From PUMD01 sp964599275 (GTDB lineage Bacteria; Bacillota; Sulfobacillia; SLMV01), in assembly GCA_964599275.1 (NCBI GenBank), contig CAZRFK010000025.1, forward strand, positions 1-24,337: a DNA stretch of 24,337 bases. Reading direction: 5' to 3'. Both the position numbers and the translations under genes were made by a program. Under the pieces are notes generated by a model. That model was given only the letters and a program-made list of their open reading frames with translations. It searched no databases and was not told the origin of the DNA. Position 1 is the first letter of the stretch. Each line of letters opens with the position of its first letter. Of the stretch, positions 15,860-23,611 are shown one piece after another.

Positions 15860-15910
15860 GCGCTGGATGTAGGGAGCATAAAGCAGTTTGAAAGCAAACG
15901 CGGCTCAATT

Positions 15911-16447
15911 TTAAGGGTCCTGCTCCTGTAAGTCAGGCAGATTGTATCCGGTTCTGTCCAGGTATCCCCCCAGTACAGATGAAGTCAAAATCAGAAGAGG
16001 AATAGAAGCTATTAATCTCCAGAAGGTGAACCTCACTCCCAGAAAAGACAGTTCAAAAAATGTCATCGGTACCCTGAGAATTGTAGCCGCGCCAACATAA
16101 GTCAGAACCACAGAAAGAGAGGCCCCCTTTTTATTCAATGAATGGGCAACGGGAAAGGCTACATAGCTTCCGCCAACCGTAGTCATGGACAAAACCAGCG
16201 CCCATATGTACCCCATGATTCCAGAAGCCTTGCCGAAATTGCGTTCCACTGATTCGCGGTCAACCCACACTTCAAATAGGCCGATCAACACGAATGCGCA
16301 CGGCAGTATCTGTACCATGTATCCAAAGAATTCCGCCAGGTTGGCCGCAGCTATCCGACCGAAGTCATACCCAAACGCAAGGGAAATAATCAGGAATAGT
16401 CCATAACCGATAAAGAGTATGTATCTCCACGCAGTCATCTTCACCAC
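15911..16447 (-). CDS. Permease half-protein (DUF318/ArsP-like), second of a pair
   Basis: 178 aa with four to five membrane segments. The central part, QILPCAFVLIGLFEVW, then SMTTVGGSYVAFPVAHSL, matches one repeat of the predicted permease family PF03773 (ArsP/DUF318), where a full protein has two such repeats. The cysteine cluster used by ArsP for organoarsenicals (CSC in the conserved loop) is missing; the loop reads TTVGGSYVAFP. It overlaps the preceding half gene by 7 bp, so translation is probably coupled and the two products likely form a heterodimer. The family call is from motif shape and is moderately sure; the substrate is unknown. Confidence 0.65.
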   Translation of the reverse strand: MVKMTAWRYILFIGYGLFLIISLAFGYDFGRIAAANLAEFFGYMVQILPCAFVLIGLFEVWVDRESVERNFGKASGIMGYIWALVLSMTTVGGSYVAFPVAHSLNKKGASLSVVLTYVGAATILRVPMTFFELSFLGVRFTFWRLIASIPLLILTSSVLGGYLDRTGYNLPDLQEQDP

Positions 16448-16932
16448 AACATCACCTCACCAAAAACGATGCCTATCACCAACGATACAACCAGAGCCAG
16501 AAACATTCCCTGCACAAAATTGTGCAACAGCGCCGCCTTCAGCCCCAGGTATTCCCTTTCAATCGGAAAGGTCTCCACACCTACCATCATCAAGGTGGTG
16601 CTGAATGCAGCCAGAGTGGTGTAAGCAACTCCCTGCTGCAGTAAAATACCGCACAGCGGAAAAACAACAAATCCTGGCATCATGGTCAATGTTCCCACCA
16701 CCGCTGCCGTAAGAGTAGGTATGAACCCCCCACCGCCAACATATCTAACTATGAAATCCTCAGAAACAATGCTCAGAAGTAGTGATACGAGAATGAGCAT
16801 CTCCAGAAAAGCGGGTAGAATTCGAAACAGTTTCTTTTTGGTCACATTCAAAGCCTTTACGGTTTTCTCTTTGTCCACAAGCACAGATATTAAAACTGCG
16901 GCACCTGTGACCCCGTATATCACTTGAACCAA
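16441..16932 (-). CDS. Permease half-protein (DUF318/ArsP-like), first of a pair
   Basis: 163 aa from TTG, which lies 10 nt after an AAAGGGG ribosome binding site. The longest open frame starts at 16974, inside the loop of a hairpin (16955-16996), so that start is unlikely. Membrane segments frame the conserved loop VGTLTMMPGFVVFPLCGILL (about residues 72-92), which corresponds to the VGGSYVAFPVA loop of its partner. Both halves carry an aromatic-Pro motif (FP) at the same place, supporting descent from one duplicated gene. The gene sits 77 bp downstream of the ABC exporter stop on the same strand. Confidence 0.65.
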   Translation of the reverse strand: MVQVIYGVTGAAVLISVLVDKEKTVKALNVTKKKLFRILPAFLEMLILVSLLLSIVSEDFIVRYVGGGGFIPTLTAAVVGTLTMMPGFVVFPLCGILLQQGVAYTTLAAFSTTLMMVGVETFPIEREYLGLKAALLHNFVQGMFLALVVSLVIGIVFGEVMLW

Positions 16933-16954
16933 CGTCCGGTTACCCCTTTCTTTC

Positions 16955-16996
16955 GGGCTGAGACTGAGCAACACTCTTATCTCTCAGTCTCAGCCC
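16955..16996 (-). promoter_or_regulatory. Perfect 14-bp hairpin between the ABC exporter and permease genes
   Basis: GGGCTGAGACTGAG (16955-16968) and its exact reverse complement (16983-16996) enclose a 14-nt loop. It starts 13 nt after the ABC stop and ends 22 nt before the permease start. There is no T run on either strand, so it is not a textbook terminator. It may protect the upstream mRNA, mark a processing site or partly terminate. Confidence 0.6.
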
Positions 16997-17009
16997 TTGC
17001 TCTATAAAG

Positions 17010-18803
17010 TCAGGCGACAACGTTCTGCTTCTGCACAAGATCACGATATAAATCACTGGATTGCATAAGTCCCTCATGGGTTCCTACATCCTGGAGTATA
17101 CCGTCAGACATTACCCCGATTCTGTTTGCCCGCTGCAGGGTAGCAAATCGATGGGCAATCAGTAATACTGTACGATCTTCCATGAGTTTTTTCATTGCCT
17201 TTCGAATCAGCATTTCGGTGTAAGCATCCACACTGGAGGTGGCTTCATCAAGAATCAGGATCTGTGGATCAACCAGAAGGGCCCTGGCAAAGGACACCAG
17301 CTGGCGCTGTCCACCAGATAATCTACCGCCACCTTCACCTATCTGGGTATCATAACCATTGGGCATATCGGCGATAAAATCGTGTGCGTGCACGCTGCGT
17401 GCAGCCTGTTCCACTTCTTCATCTGTAGCTTCTGACCGCCCATACCTTATGTTTTCCCGTATGGTAGTATCAAACAGGAAAACATCCTGCGGTACAACCG
17501 ATATTGTTTTCCGTAGATCTGCAAACGCCAGGTCGGTGACATCAACGCCGTCTATGTGCACCGAACCTGCATCGGCATCATATAGTCTGGCCAGAAGATT
17601 GACTACCGTAGTTTTTCCGGCCCCGGTGGGACCTACCAGTGCAAAAACCTCACCGGATGCAATTTTCAACGTCAAATCTTGCACCACGGGAGTATCCTCA
17701 TATGCAAAGGTAACATCCTCGAATGCTATCTCCCCTGCAAACCCTTCAGATGGCGTTTCTGGTTCCTCCGGTTCGACGATTGATGGCTCCATGAACATGT
17801 ACTCCATTATGCGGTCCAGTGAGGCTCCGGCAGACTGCAGGGTGTTATAAACCTGACTCAAATCAGCAAGGGGGGCGAAAAAACGACGGACATATCCCAA
17901 AAAAGCCATCACTACACCCAGACTGATAGTTCCCTGTACCACACCCCATCCCCCATAAGAAATCACCAGGGCTTCTCCCATTACCCGACTGAGGGTCATG
18001 GTGGGGAAAAGCAGTGCAAACACCGAAACCGCACGCAGGTTCGCCTTTAAATTTTGCCAACTGAGGCGGCTGAATTCTCCGGTGTTAATGGCCTCTCTGT
18101 TGAGCGCCTGCACTACTCTTATTCCGGATATGTTTTCTTCCACATCAGCATTCAGCTCAGCCAGATTCTCCCTGACATCGTGATAAGCAGTCCGCATCTT
18201 CTTACCCAGAATCCGCATAACCAGGACTATTATTGGGATGGTGGTAAAACTTATCAGCGCCAGTCTCCAGTTCATAAACAGCATGATGGCTGCTATACCA
18301 ATCAACGTAAAAAGGTCATTTAGAAGGTGAACGAATCCGCTGGTAACCAGGTTAGCCAGTGCATTTACATCATGGGTTACCCTGGCCATAACATCACCGG
18401 TCTGCTGTCGCTTGAAAAAATCTATGGGTAGTTTCTGCAGATGCTCGTATAGAGCAACCCGCACATCAGACACTATGCTCTGCCCCATCCACCTGGAAAG
18501 ATACGTCTGCCAGTAAGAAGCAAGCCAATTCACTCCGTAACATGCCAAAAGAGCAACCAATATCCAGTTCAGACCCGCCAGGTCTTTTGGCAAAATGAAA
18601 TCATCAATAGCGATTTTGAGCAGATAGGGTGAGGCAAGTGTGGTTGCAGTGACCAACATCATAGCCCCGGTACAAAGCAGCAGAGTGCTCAGATATGGAC
18701 GGACGTATTTCCAGATGAATCCGAGCGCCCGGCGATCCAGCTGAGTGAGATCAAACTCTTCTTCTTCACCCGATGTCATCCTTCGGCGAAATCCGCCTCT
18801 CAT
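17010..18803 (-). CDS. ABC exporter, permease-ATPase half-transporter (second subunit)
   Basis: 597 aa. Residues about 35-325 form a six-helix type I exporter domain and about 355-590 the nucleotide-binding domain. Visible motifs are Walker A GPTGAGKTT (about 391-399), signature LSGGQRQ (about 496-502), Walker B ILILDEATSSVD with the catalytic Glu, and the switch histidine in LLIAHRF. It begins within the last codons of the upstream ABC gene (ATGA overlap, 4 bp), a strong sign of a heterodimeric exporter of the LmrCD/BmrCD/TM287-288 type. These pump lipids, drugs or peptides outward with ATP. Both subunits keep catalytic residues, so neither site is obviously degenerate. The substrate is unknown. 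Confidence 0.93.
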   Translation of the reverse strand: MRGGFRRRMTSGEEEEFDLTQLDRRALGFIWKYVRPYLSTLLLCTGAMMLVTATTLASPYLLKIAIDDFILPKDLAGLNWILVALLACYGVNWLASYWQTYLSRWMGQSIVSDVRVALYEHLQKLPIDFFKRQQTGDVMARVTHDVNALANLVTSGFVHLLNDLFTLIGIAAIMLFMNWRLALISFTTIPIIVLVMRILGKKMRTAYHDVRENLAELNADVEENISGIRVVQALNREAINTGEFSRLSWQNLKANLRAVSVFALLFPTMTLSRVMGEALVISYGGWGVVQGTISLGVVMAFLGYVRRFFAPLADLSQVYNTLQSAGASLDRIMEYMFMEPSIVEPEEPETPSEGFAGEIAFEDVTFAYEDTPVVQDLTLKIASGEVFALVGPTGAGKTTVVNLLARLYDADAGSVHIDGVDVTDLAFADLRKTISVVPQDVFLFDTTIRENIRYGRSEATDEEVEQAARSVHAHDFIADMPNGYDTQIGEGGGRLSGGQRQLVSFARALLVDPQILILDEATSSVDAYTEMLIRKAMKKLMEDRTVLLIAHRFATLQRANRIGVMSDGILQDVGTHEGLMQSSDLYRDLVQKQNVVA

Positions 18804-20653
18804 GTTTTCTCACCTGCCTTTTGGGAATCCGGCTCGTCGGGTCGCAGAACAGTTTCGTAAACTTCACTGAAAAACCCATCCATCTGCACCAGTTCCTCGT
18901 GTGTGCCATGCTCGACTATCCGACCATTTTTCAAAACTAAGATTTTGTCCGCGTTTTGAACTGTCCATAACCTGTGAGCAATCACAAAGGTTGTTCGACC
19001 TTCAAGGACTGCCGATAGCGCCTTCTGCATCCTTTCTTCGGTTTCGGCATCGATGCTCGATGTTGGTTCGTCAAGAATTAACAATTGGGGGTCTGTCAAA
19101 AGGACTCTGGACATGGCCAGGCGCTGCTTCTGGCCTCCAGACAGCGTCACACCTCTTTCACCAACCGGGGTTTCATAACCAAGAGGTAGAGATTCTATGA
19201 AATCGTGTATTTGAGCTATCCTGGCACACTCAATGATCTCTTCAATCTCAGCATCTGGACGTCCGTAAGAGATGTTTTCCCGTATGGAAGCGCCAAACAG
19301 GAAGGTGTGCTGCATTACAATACCTATCTTGCTACGCAGGCTCTCAACCTTAACATCACTCAGATTGTGTCCGTCCAGCAGTATTTCTCCCCTGTCGGGA
19401 TCATAAAAACGGGGTAACAGATGAATTAACGTGCTTTTGCCAGCACCTGTCGGACCAACAATGGCCACCGTCTCTCCCGGTTCTGCAGTGAAGTTAATAT
19501 CCTGCAGAACAGGATTGTCAGGCTGATACGAAAAATTTACATTCCTGAAGACTACCTGGCCATCTACATCAGGCAGCTCATAAGCGTCGGGTTTATCTTC
19601 AATTTCCGGCTCTATGTCCAACACCTCAAACATGCGGTTGCCTGCAGCCACCGCCTGCGCACCAAAGCTTATCTGCATCCCGGTCTGCCGGATGGGACGA
19701 GTCAACATGGCAATGTATCCGGAAAACCCCATAAGGGCACCGATGGAAACCACATCATTAACTACCAGCCGACCTCCATACCAGACCACCAGGGCAGTGC
19801 CCACACCCAGCAGGAAATGAACATACGGCATCCACAGGGCCGTTATCTTAGCAGCGGCAACGTTGACCTCGACATACTCATCATTCTCCTTTGAGAATCT
19901 GTCATATTCGATATCCTCAGTGCCAAACAGCTTGACAACTTCCATTCCCACCAGGTTCTCCTGCACCATTTCGGTCAGCTCGCCCAACTTCTTGCGCACC
20001 TTCCGGAACATGGGACGAACTTTCACTGCATAGTTGGTCATGGCGTGGAACATCAGGGGAAGCATCATCAGATACAGAAGGGCCAGTCTCCACTCCCAAA
20101 TTATCATGATCACAAAGACGCCTAGAAGAGTGAGCAGGTTTCCGGCTATAAAGATACACGCGTTGGAGAAAAATCGTCGCAGTGAATCCGCATCAGCGGT
20201 AACCCTGGACATTATATCTCCGGTTCTCGACCAGTCATAAAAAGCAAAAGACAATCGATTCAGATGTTCGTATAGCTCACTGCGAATGTCGTGTATGACA
20301 TTCTGTGCAACATACTCACTTCCATACCGTTTGATAAAGTCCATCAACCCCTGCAACAGGGCAACACCAACCATCACAAGGCCGAGCAGCCAGAGCCATT
20401 CAGGGTTTCCCCCCAGGATCAATTCATCCACCCCATAGCGAATCATCCACGGAGGGAGCAGTCCCAGAACAGTTGATACAATCACCGAAGCCAACACCCC
20501 CAGTATAGACATCCAATGGGGTTTGGCGTAGCTGGCCAGCCGACGCAGAGTCACCACCATTTTATCTTTTGATGGTCTACCTCCGCCGGTACCAGGTTTA
20601 CCTCCGGAACCGGATTGTTTTTTACTGTCTGTCTGCCTGCCTTCCATTAGCAT
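18800..20653 (-). CDS. ABC exporter, permease-ATPase half-transporter (first subunit)
   Basis: 617 aa from ATG, shortly after GAGGG; an in-frame GTG at 20659 and an ATG at 20647 are alternatives. The N-terminus is an unusual Gly/Ser/Lys-rich polar tail of about 30 residues (KKQSGSGGKPGTGGG). Then come six helices (about 45-340) and an ATPase domain with Walker A GPTGAGKST (about 400-408), LSGGQKQRL (about 503-511), LLILDEPTSSID with catalytic Glu, and FVIAHRL. It is translationally coupled to the second subunit. Together they should form one heterodimeric exporter. Confidence 0.93.
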   Translation of the reverse strand: MLMEGRQTDSKKQSGSGGKPGTGGGRPSKDKMVVTLRRLASYAKPHWMSILGVLASVIVSTVLGLLPPWMIRYGVDELILGGNPEWLWLLGLVMVGVALLQGLMDFIKRYGSEYVAQNVIHDIRSELYEHLNRLSFAFYDWSRTGDIMSRVTADADSLRRFFSNACIFIAGNLLTLLGVFVIMIIWEWRLALLYLMMLPLMFHAMTNYAVKVRPMFRKVRKKLGELTEMVQENLVGMEVVKLFGTEDIEYDRFSKENDEYVEVNVAAAKITALWMPYVHFLLGVGTALVVWYGGRLVVNDVVSIGALMGFSGYIAMLTRPIRQTGMQISFGAQAVAAGNRMFEVLDIEPEIEDKPDAYELPDVDGQVVFRNVNFSYQPDNPVLQDINFTAEPGETVAIVGPTGAGKSTLIHLLPRFYDPDRGEILLDGHNLSDVKVESLRSKIGIVMQHTFLFGASIRENISYGRPDAEIEEIIECARIAQIHDFIESLPLGYETPVGERGVTLSGGQKQRLAMSRVLLTDPQLLILDEPTSSIDAETEERMQKALSAVLEGRTTFVIAHRLWTVQNADKILVLKNGRIVEHGTHEELVQMDGFFSEVYETVLRPDEPDSQKAGEKT

Positions 20654-21049
20654 CACCACCCTCTCTTTGATTTCTGCGCATCATGCATTCGACACGCAGC
20701 ATTATTTTTAACGGTGCATCAATGAGTAACTCTGAAAACGAACCACTGCCACTCTCTCACCACTGACACTGCTTGTAATCATGCGAACTATATAAGCGCC
20801 CTGTTATATTACCTACACTGCTATATGTTTGCGTCACTTATATTTATCATATAATTAATCTCTCTTGTCAATCTGTGTCAAGCTTTCCAGGATAATATGT
20901 TGTAAAATAAATTTTTATAGCCGTCAAATTAATCACCCAAAACCTCTTGAAATCTTCTACGAACGTGTTATGGTATACGGTAGACAATAAGAAGGGATCG
21001 TTTTGGGCATTTAAGAGTTCCTCAATTGAACTTCAGGAAGGTGATTACC
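20654..21049. other. AT-rich divergent intergenic region (ABC exporter / chromate transporter)
   Basis: About 400 bp without a plausible gene, separating divergent operons. It holds the candidate ABC promoter (20843-20871) and a weak candidate for the chromate operon: TTGAAA (20947-20952), 16 bp, TATGGT (20969-20974). Its centre is markedly AT-rich. Confidence 0.45.
20843..20871 (-). promoter_or_regulatory. Promoter of the ABC exporter operon
   Basis: On the minus strand, a perfect -35 TTGACA (20871-20866), a 17-bp AT-rich spacer and GATAAA (20848-20843), a 4/6 match to the -10 consensus. The leader to the first ABC gene would be about 180 nt. Confidence 0.5.
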
Positions 21050-21889
21050 ATGATGGGTTGGGATGACGAAGAGTCAGATTCTGAGTCATCTAATCAGTAC
21101 AGTGGACATCCTTATCTGGAGTCCAGCTCCACGTCCGCTTATGCTACAGCTGTGAGTAGGCCTCAGCAGTTATACCCTCAGGCGAAAACTCCAGTCTTGT
21201 TGCTCCTCATTTGGGTTTTATCATCAGCGATTGAAATCTCCATCACCGTATGCACATCCTGCTCCCATGCAGTAGACTCTGCAGTAACTCATATACGATC
21301 CGTCGCCAGTGAAAATGTTTTTCAGTCCTTCATACTCCTGATTACTTTTTTCAGAATAGGAGCACTTACATTTGGTGGCGGATATGCAATGATACCATTG
21401 ATCAAAACAGAACTTGTTCAAGAAAAAGAATGGTTAGAGGAAGAAGAGTTTGTGGAAGTCATAGGTATCACTCAATCAGTACCCGGAGCAATTGCTGTCA
21501 ACATGGCCGTTTATCTGGGGAACAAGATCAGCAACGGTTTGGGGGCTTTTTGCGCTGCTCTTGGAGTAATAACCCCCTCGTTCATGGTCATTTTGACCAT
21601 AGCGGCATCATTTACTGCGTTCAATGATAATCCACATGCAATGAATCTTCTGCGGGGCATCCGTCCTGCTGTCGTAATCCTTGTTTTCTCAAGTGCTGTT
21701 AATCTTGGAAAATCGGTTATTACTGGAATCTGGAAAGGGGTTTTCACCGCCGCAGGAGTAATCGCTCTAGTTTTATTCGGAGTGCACCCTATTGCTGTTG
21801 TCATGGTTGGAGGAATTGCAGGGGTGTTCCTTTTCGGGCGCCAGGAAAGTGAAGGTGCTTCGCCGGAAACCGAGGAGGCATCCGAATGA
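21050..21889 (+). CDS. chrA: Chromate transporter half-protein with N-terminal extension
   Basis: 279 aa from ATG, just after a GGAAGGTGAT ribosome binding site. Residues about 90-265 are one CHR domain, with FRIGALTFGGGYAMIPLI, then TQSVPGAIAVNMAVYLG. Short-chain ChrA proteins are usually about 170-195 aa and work as pairs. The first 90 residues here are extra: a polar, acidic, Ser-rich stretch (WDDEESDSESS) followed by an added hydrophobic segment at about 47-67. No good start exists between this extension and the CHR domain. The second half gene overlaps by 4 bp (ATGA). Chromate export, possibly driven by sulfate-like anion exchange, is the family role; other anions are possible. Confidence 0.88.
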   Translation: MMGWDDEESDSESSNQYSGHPYLESSSTSAYATAVSRPQQLYPQAKTPVLLLLIWVLSSAIEISITVCTSCSHAVDSAVTHIRSVASENVFQSFILLITFFRIGALTFGGGYAMIPLIKTELVQEKEWLEEEEFVEVIGITQSVPGAIAVNMAVYLGNKISNGLGAFCAALGVITPSFMVILTIAASFTAFNDNPHAMNLLRGIRPAVVILVFSSAVNLGKSVITGIWKGVFTAAGVIALVLFGVHPIAVVMVGGIAGVFLFGRQESEGASPETEEASE

Positions 21890-22404
21890 TCCTGTTACAG
21901 CTGTATTTGGCCTTCCTTAAAATCGGTGCTTTTGCTTTCGGGGGAGGCTATGCAATGGTGCCTCTTTTAAAAGAAGAAGTGGTAACTAATAATCAATGGA
22001 TTACTTCTGCTGAATTCGCTGACCTGATGTCTGTAACACAGATGACTCCTGGGCCTATAGCAATCAACTCAGCTACATTTGTTGGCTACAGAATTGCAGG
22101 CGTCCTGGGTGCTGCACTGGCAACTCTGGCAGTAGTTACCCCTTCATTGATCATAATTTTTGCTTTAGCCAAGCTGTTGATGACATACAGTGACGCAGAT
22201 GTTGTAAAGCAGATTTTCAGCGGAGTCAAGCCCCAGGTAATTGCCTTGATAGCAGCTGCTGCGTACGGTATCGGGCAGATCGCCTTTCACAGCTGGGAAG
22301 ATTGGTTGATTGGAGCTGTTGCTGCCATCACCCTTTATGCATTTAAATTGCACCCCGTCGCTATAATAAGTTTGTGTGCAACAGCAGGACTATTGCTGTA
22401 CTGA
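21886..22404 (+). CDS. chrA: Chromate transporter half-protein, second of the pair
   Basis: 172 aa, ATG overlapping the stop of the first half gene (ATGA), so translation is coupled. A single CHR domain covers nearly the whole chain: FLKIGAFAFGGGYAMVPLL, then TQMTPGPIAINSATFVGYR, the same motif pair as in its partner. The normal short-chain length contrasts with the extended first half. Paired short ChrA proteins are thought to insert with opposite topologies and assemble together. Confidence 0.92.
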   Translation: MILLQLYLAFLKIGAFAFGGGYAMVPLLKEEVVTNNQWITSAEFADLMSVTQMTPGPIAINSATFVGYRIAGVLGAALATLAVVTPSLIIIFALAKLLMTYSDADVVKQIFSGVKPQVIALIAAAAYGIGQIAFHSWEDWLIGAVAAITLYAFKLHPVAIISLCATAGLLLY

Positions 22405-22512
22405 TACAGGAACTGAAATGCCGGCCCGGTGTTTTAAGAAAAACTCGGGCGTCGTTGAAAGACTGTTCTTCTTTATCAGTGGATTTTCGAGGCTTTACAA
22501 CGTTCGGGGTGG

Positions 22513-22542
22513 TTGACGAATTCCAAATCCATCGGGTAGAAT
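22513..22542 (+). promoter_or_regulatory. Promoter of the cold-shock protein gene
   Basis: TTGACG (22513-22518), an 18-bp spacer and TAGAAT (22537-22542) are each 5/6 matches to consensus. Transcription would begin near 22549, leaving a leader of about 125 nt, as is typical for cspA-type genes. Confidence 0.7.
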
Positions 22543-22599
22543 GAGCTAGCCGTTGTGGGAGGGTAGCCAAGCATAAAAGCAAAAACAAGAAACTTTAAG

Positions 22600-22656
22600 G
22601 GGCGAATCTACCGCTCAAATCCCCGCAACGAATTGATAGATGGTAGCGTTTCGCCC
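22600..22656 (+). promoter_or_regulatory. Structured leader of the cold-shock mRNA
   Basis: GGGCGAA (22600-22606) plus CTACC (22608-22612) pair with GGTAG (22642-22646) and TTCGCCC (22650-22656), closing 7 nt before the GGAGG ribosome binding site. GGGG (22599-22602) can instead pair with CCCC (22621-22624), so two exclusive folds are possible, as in thermosensing cspA leaders. The folding is judged by eye. Confidence 0.5.
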
Positions 22657-22674
22657 AAATTTGGAGGTATAGTA

Positions 22675-22899
22675 GTGCCTGAAGGTACAGTAAAGTGGTT
22701 TGATTCAAACAAAGGATTCGGATTTATCGAGCGTGAAGATGGAGAAGATGTATTTGTGCATTACTCTGAAATCGAAGAGGAAGGCTTTAAGAACCTAGAA
22801 GAAAACCAGCGGGTTGAATTTGAGGTTGTTGAAACTCCTAAAGGATTGCAGGCTGTAGAAGTTAAGAAGGTCGGACCAGGTCCATCTCCACTGTTCTAA
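22675..22899 (+). CDS. cspA: Cold-shock domain RNA chaperone (CspA family)
   Basis: 74 aa from GTG, 7 nt after GGAGG (22663-22667); the open frame above it is leader sequence. The single cold-shock domain is complete: GTVKWFDSNKGFGFIE with RNP1 KGFGFI (residues 13-18) and RNP2 VFVHY (26-30). It binds single-stranded RNA and DNA and melts secondary structure, in the cold or during growth. The C-terminal tail (KKVGPGPSPLF) is a little longer and more proline-rich than in typical 65-67 aa members. It is monocistronic, with its own promoter and terminator. Confidence 0.96.
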   Translation: MPEGTVKWFDSNKGFGFIEREDGEDVFVHYSEIEEEGFKNLEENQRVEFEVVETPKGLQAVEVKKVGPGPSPLF

Positions 22900-22916
22900 T
22901 CACACAATAAGACCCC

Positions 22917-22952
22917 AAAGCGACATCACTTTCTTGTGATGTCGCTTTTTTT
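22917..22952 (+). terminator. Rho-independent terminator of the cold-shock gene
   Basis: AAAGCGACATCAC (22917-22929) pairs perfectly with GTGATGTCGCTTT (22936-22948) around a 6-nt loop and runs into seven Ts, 18 bp after the stop. Confidence 0.95.
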
Positions 22953-22962
22953 ACTATAGTGG

Positions 22963-23004
22963 CAATTCATCCGCCTGCAAACTTGTTTGCAGGCGGATGA
23001 ATTG
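22963..23004. repeat. Perfect 20-bp inverted repeat with a two-base loop
   Basis: Left arm 22963-22982 and right arm 22985-23004 are exact reverse complements separated by TT, with core CCGCCTGCAAAC-TT-GTTTGCAGGCGG. There is no T run after it, and the cold-shock terminator is already upstream. It resembles a REP-type or miniature palindromic element; a diverged copy lies at 23391-23418. Confidence 0.75.
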
Positions 23005-23213
23005 TTGCTCTTCGAAAATTGTGCTTGATAGAAAATGGGGATTGAATCTACCCCGCAAGCTGCCAGGATCGGCCCTGTATCAAGGGCAGGCCGAAATGCA
23101 TACAGAATGCATACCCGATCCCGGGTTCGTTCCCTGGGCTGTGTGACCCGGCCCCTATACAGAGTCTGCAAGGTGCTTGTTCGGTTTAATTGGCCACAGG
23201 ATTGCAACCCCTG
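23005..23213. other. Non-coding GC-rich stretch with short stems
   Basis: No convincing gene; two open frames of about 90 codons on opposite strands look random. The stretch is more GC-rich than its flanks and holds CCCT/AGGG (about 23073-23087), a tandem ATGCATAC pair (about 23096-23114) and CCGGGT/ACCCGG (23121-23126 and 23146-23151). It may be a decayed gene or a structured RNA. Confidence 0.3.
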
Positions 23214-23366
23214 TTATCTAGACACAAATGGGATGATCCCAAATAGGTGTGTAATCTTAGACAGTACCTCGCGAGCCGTTTCCACCTCAAAGCAGGCATC
23301 GTAAGTCACGTTCGCAACTTCGACTCCGGCTTCCTTTATGGTAGCATGATACGCTGATTGTGATTG
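23214..23366 (-). pseudogene. C-terminal remnant of an unidentified gene
   Basis: A 50-codon frame ends in TAA and reads like real protein: HATIKEAGVEVANVTYDACF, then EVETAREVLSKITHLFGIIP. Two TGA codons close it at 23367-23372, and it has no ATG or upstream GTG start and no ribosome binding site. The charged/hydrophobic pattern (a strand, then an amphipathic helix) is unlike random translation. The parent family is not recognised. It lies beside the second hairpin copy, suggesting that rearrangement removed the front of the gene. Confidence 0.4.
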
Positions 23367-23390
23367 TCATCATGTGAAAGGTGCTGAAAG

Positions 23391-23418
23391 TCTCCTGCAG
23401 ACTTGTTTTGCAGGAGGA
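23391..23418. repeat. Diverged second copy of the hairpin repeat
   Basis: CTCCTGCA (23392-23399) and TGCAGGAG (23409-23416) flank GACTTGTTT. The order CCTGCA-AC-TT-GTT-TGCAGG matches the repeat at 22963-23004, with compensated arm changes (CGCC/GGCG there, CTCC/GGAG here). A smaller palindrome, GTCAC-TT-GTGAC (23420-23431), follows at once. Confidence 0.5.
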
Positions 23419-23611
23419 TGTCACTTGTGACACCTTCCCTCAATACTGAACCCAACCACCTAGCATTTGCGATTGTAGAAACCAACACCACGCAGAGGGA
23501 GCCAGCCATATCTGACATCATATAGAGATTCAGGCAGGAAAGCATGAGGATGTTGAAACAACAATGGGGGAATAGGAACTGCGACAGTAGATGCGGAATC
23601 AGCATTCTCCG

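Noticed and set aside
17359..17850. 163-codon open frame on the plus strand
   Set aside because: Antisense to the ATPase domain of the ABC exporter.
22963..23004. Second terminator of the cold-shock gene
   Set aside because: No T run follows the stem, and a complete terminator already precedes it; a repeat element explains it better.
23120..23135. tRNA T-arm-like GGGTTCGTTCCC
   Set aside because: No acceptor stem, D-arm or anticodon arm can be fitted around it on either strand.
23035..23304. 89-codon open frame on the plus strand
   Set aside because: Arg/Cys-rich, no ribosome binding site, and overlaps a better minus-strand remnant.
23336..23605. 89-codon open frame on the minus strand downstream of pcp
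   Set aside because: No ribosome binding site; its sequence runs through the hairpin repeat and shows no domain-like pattern.
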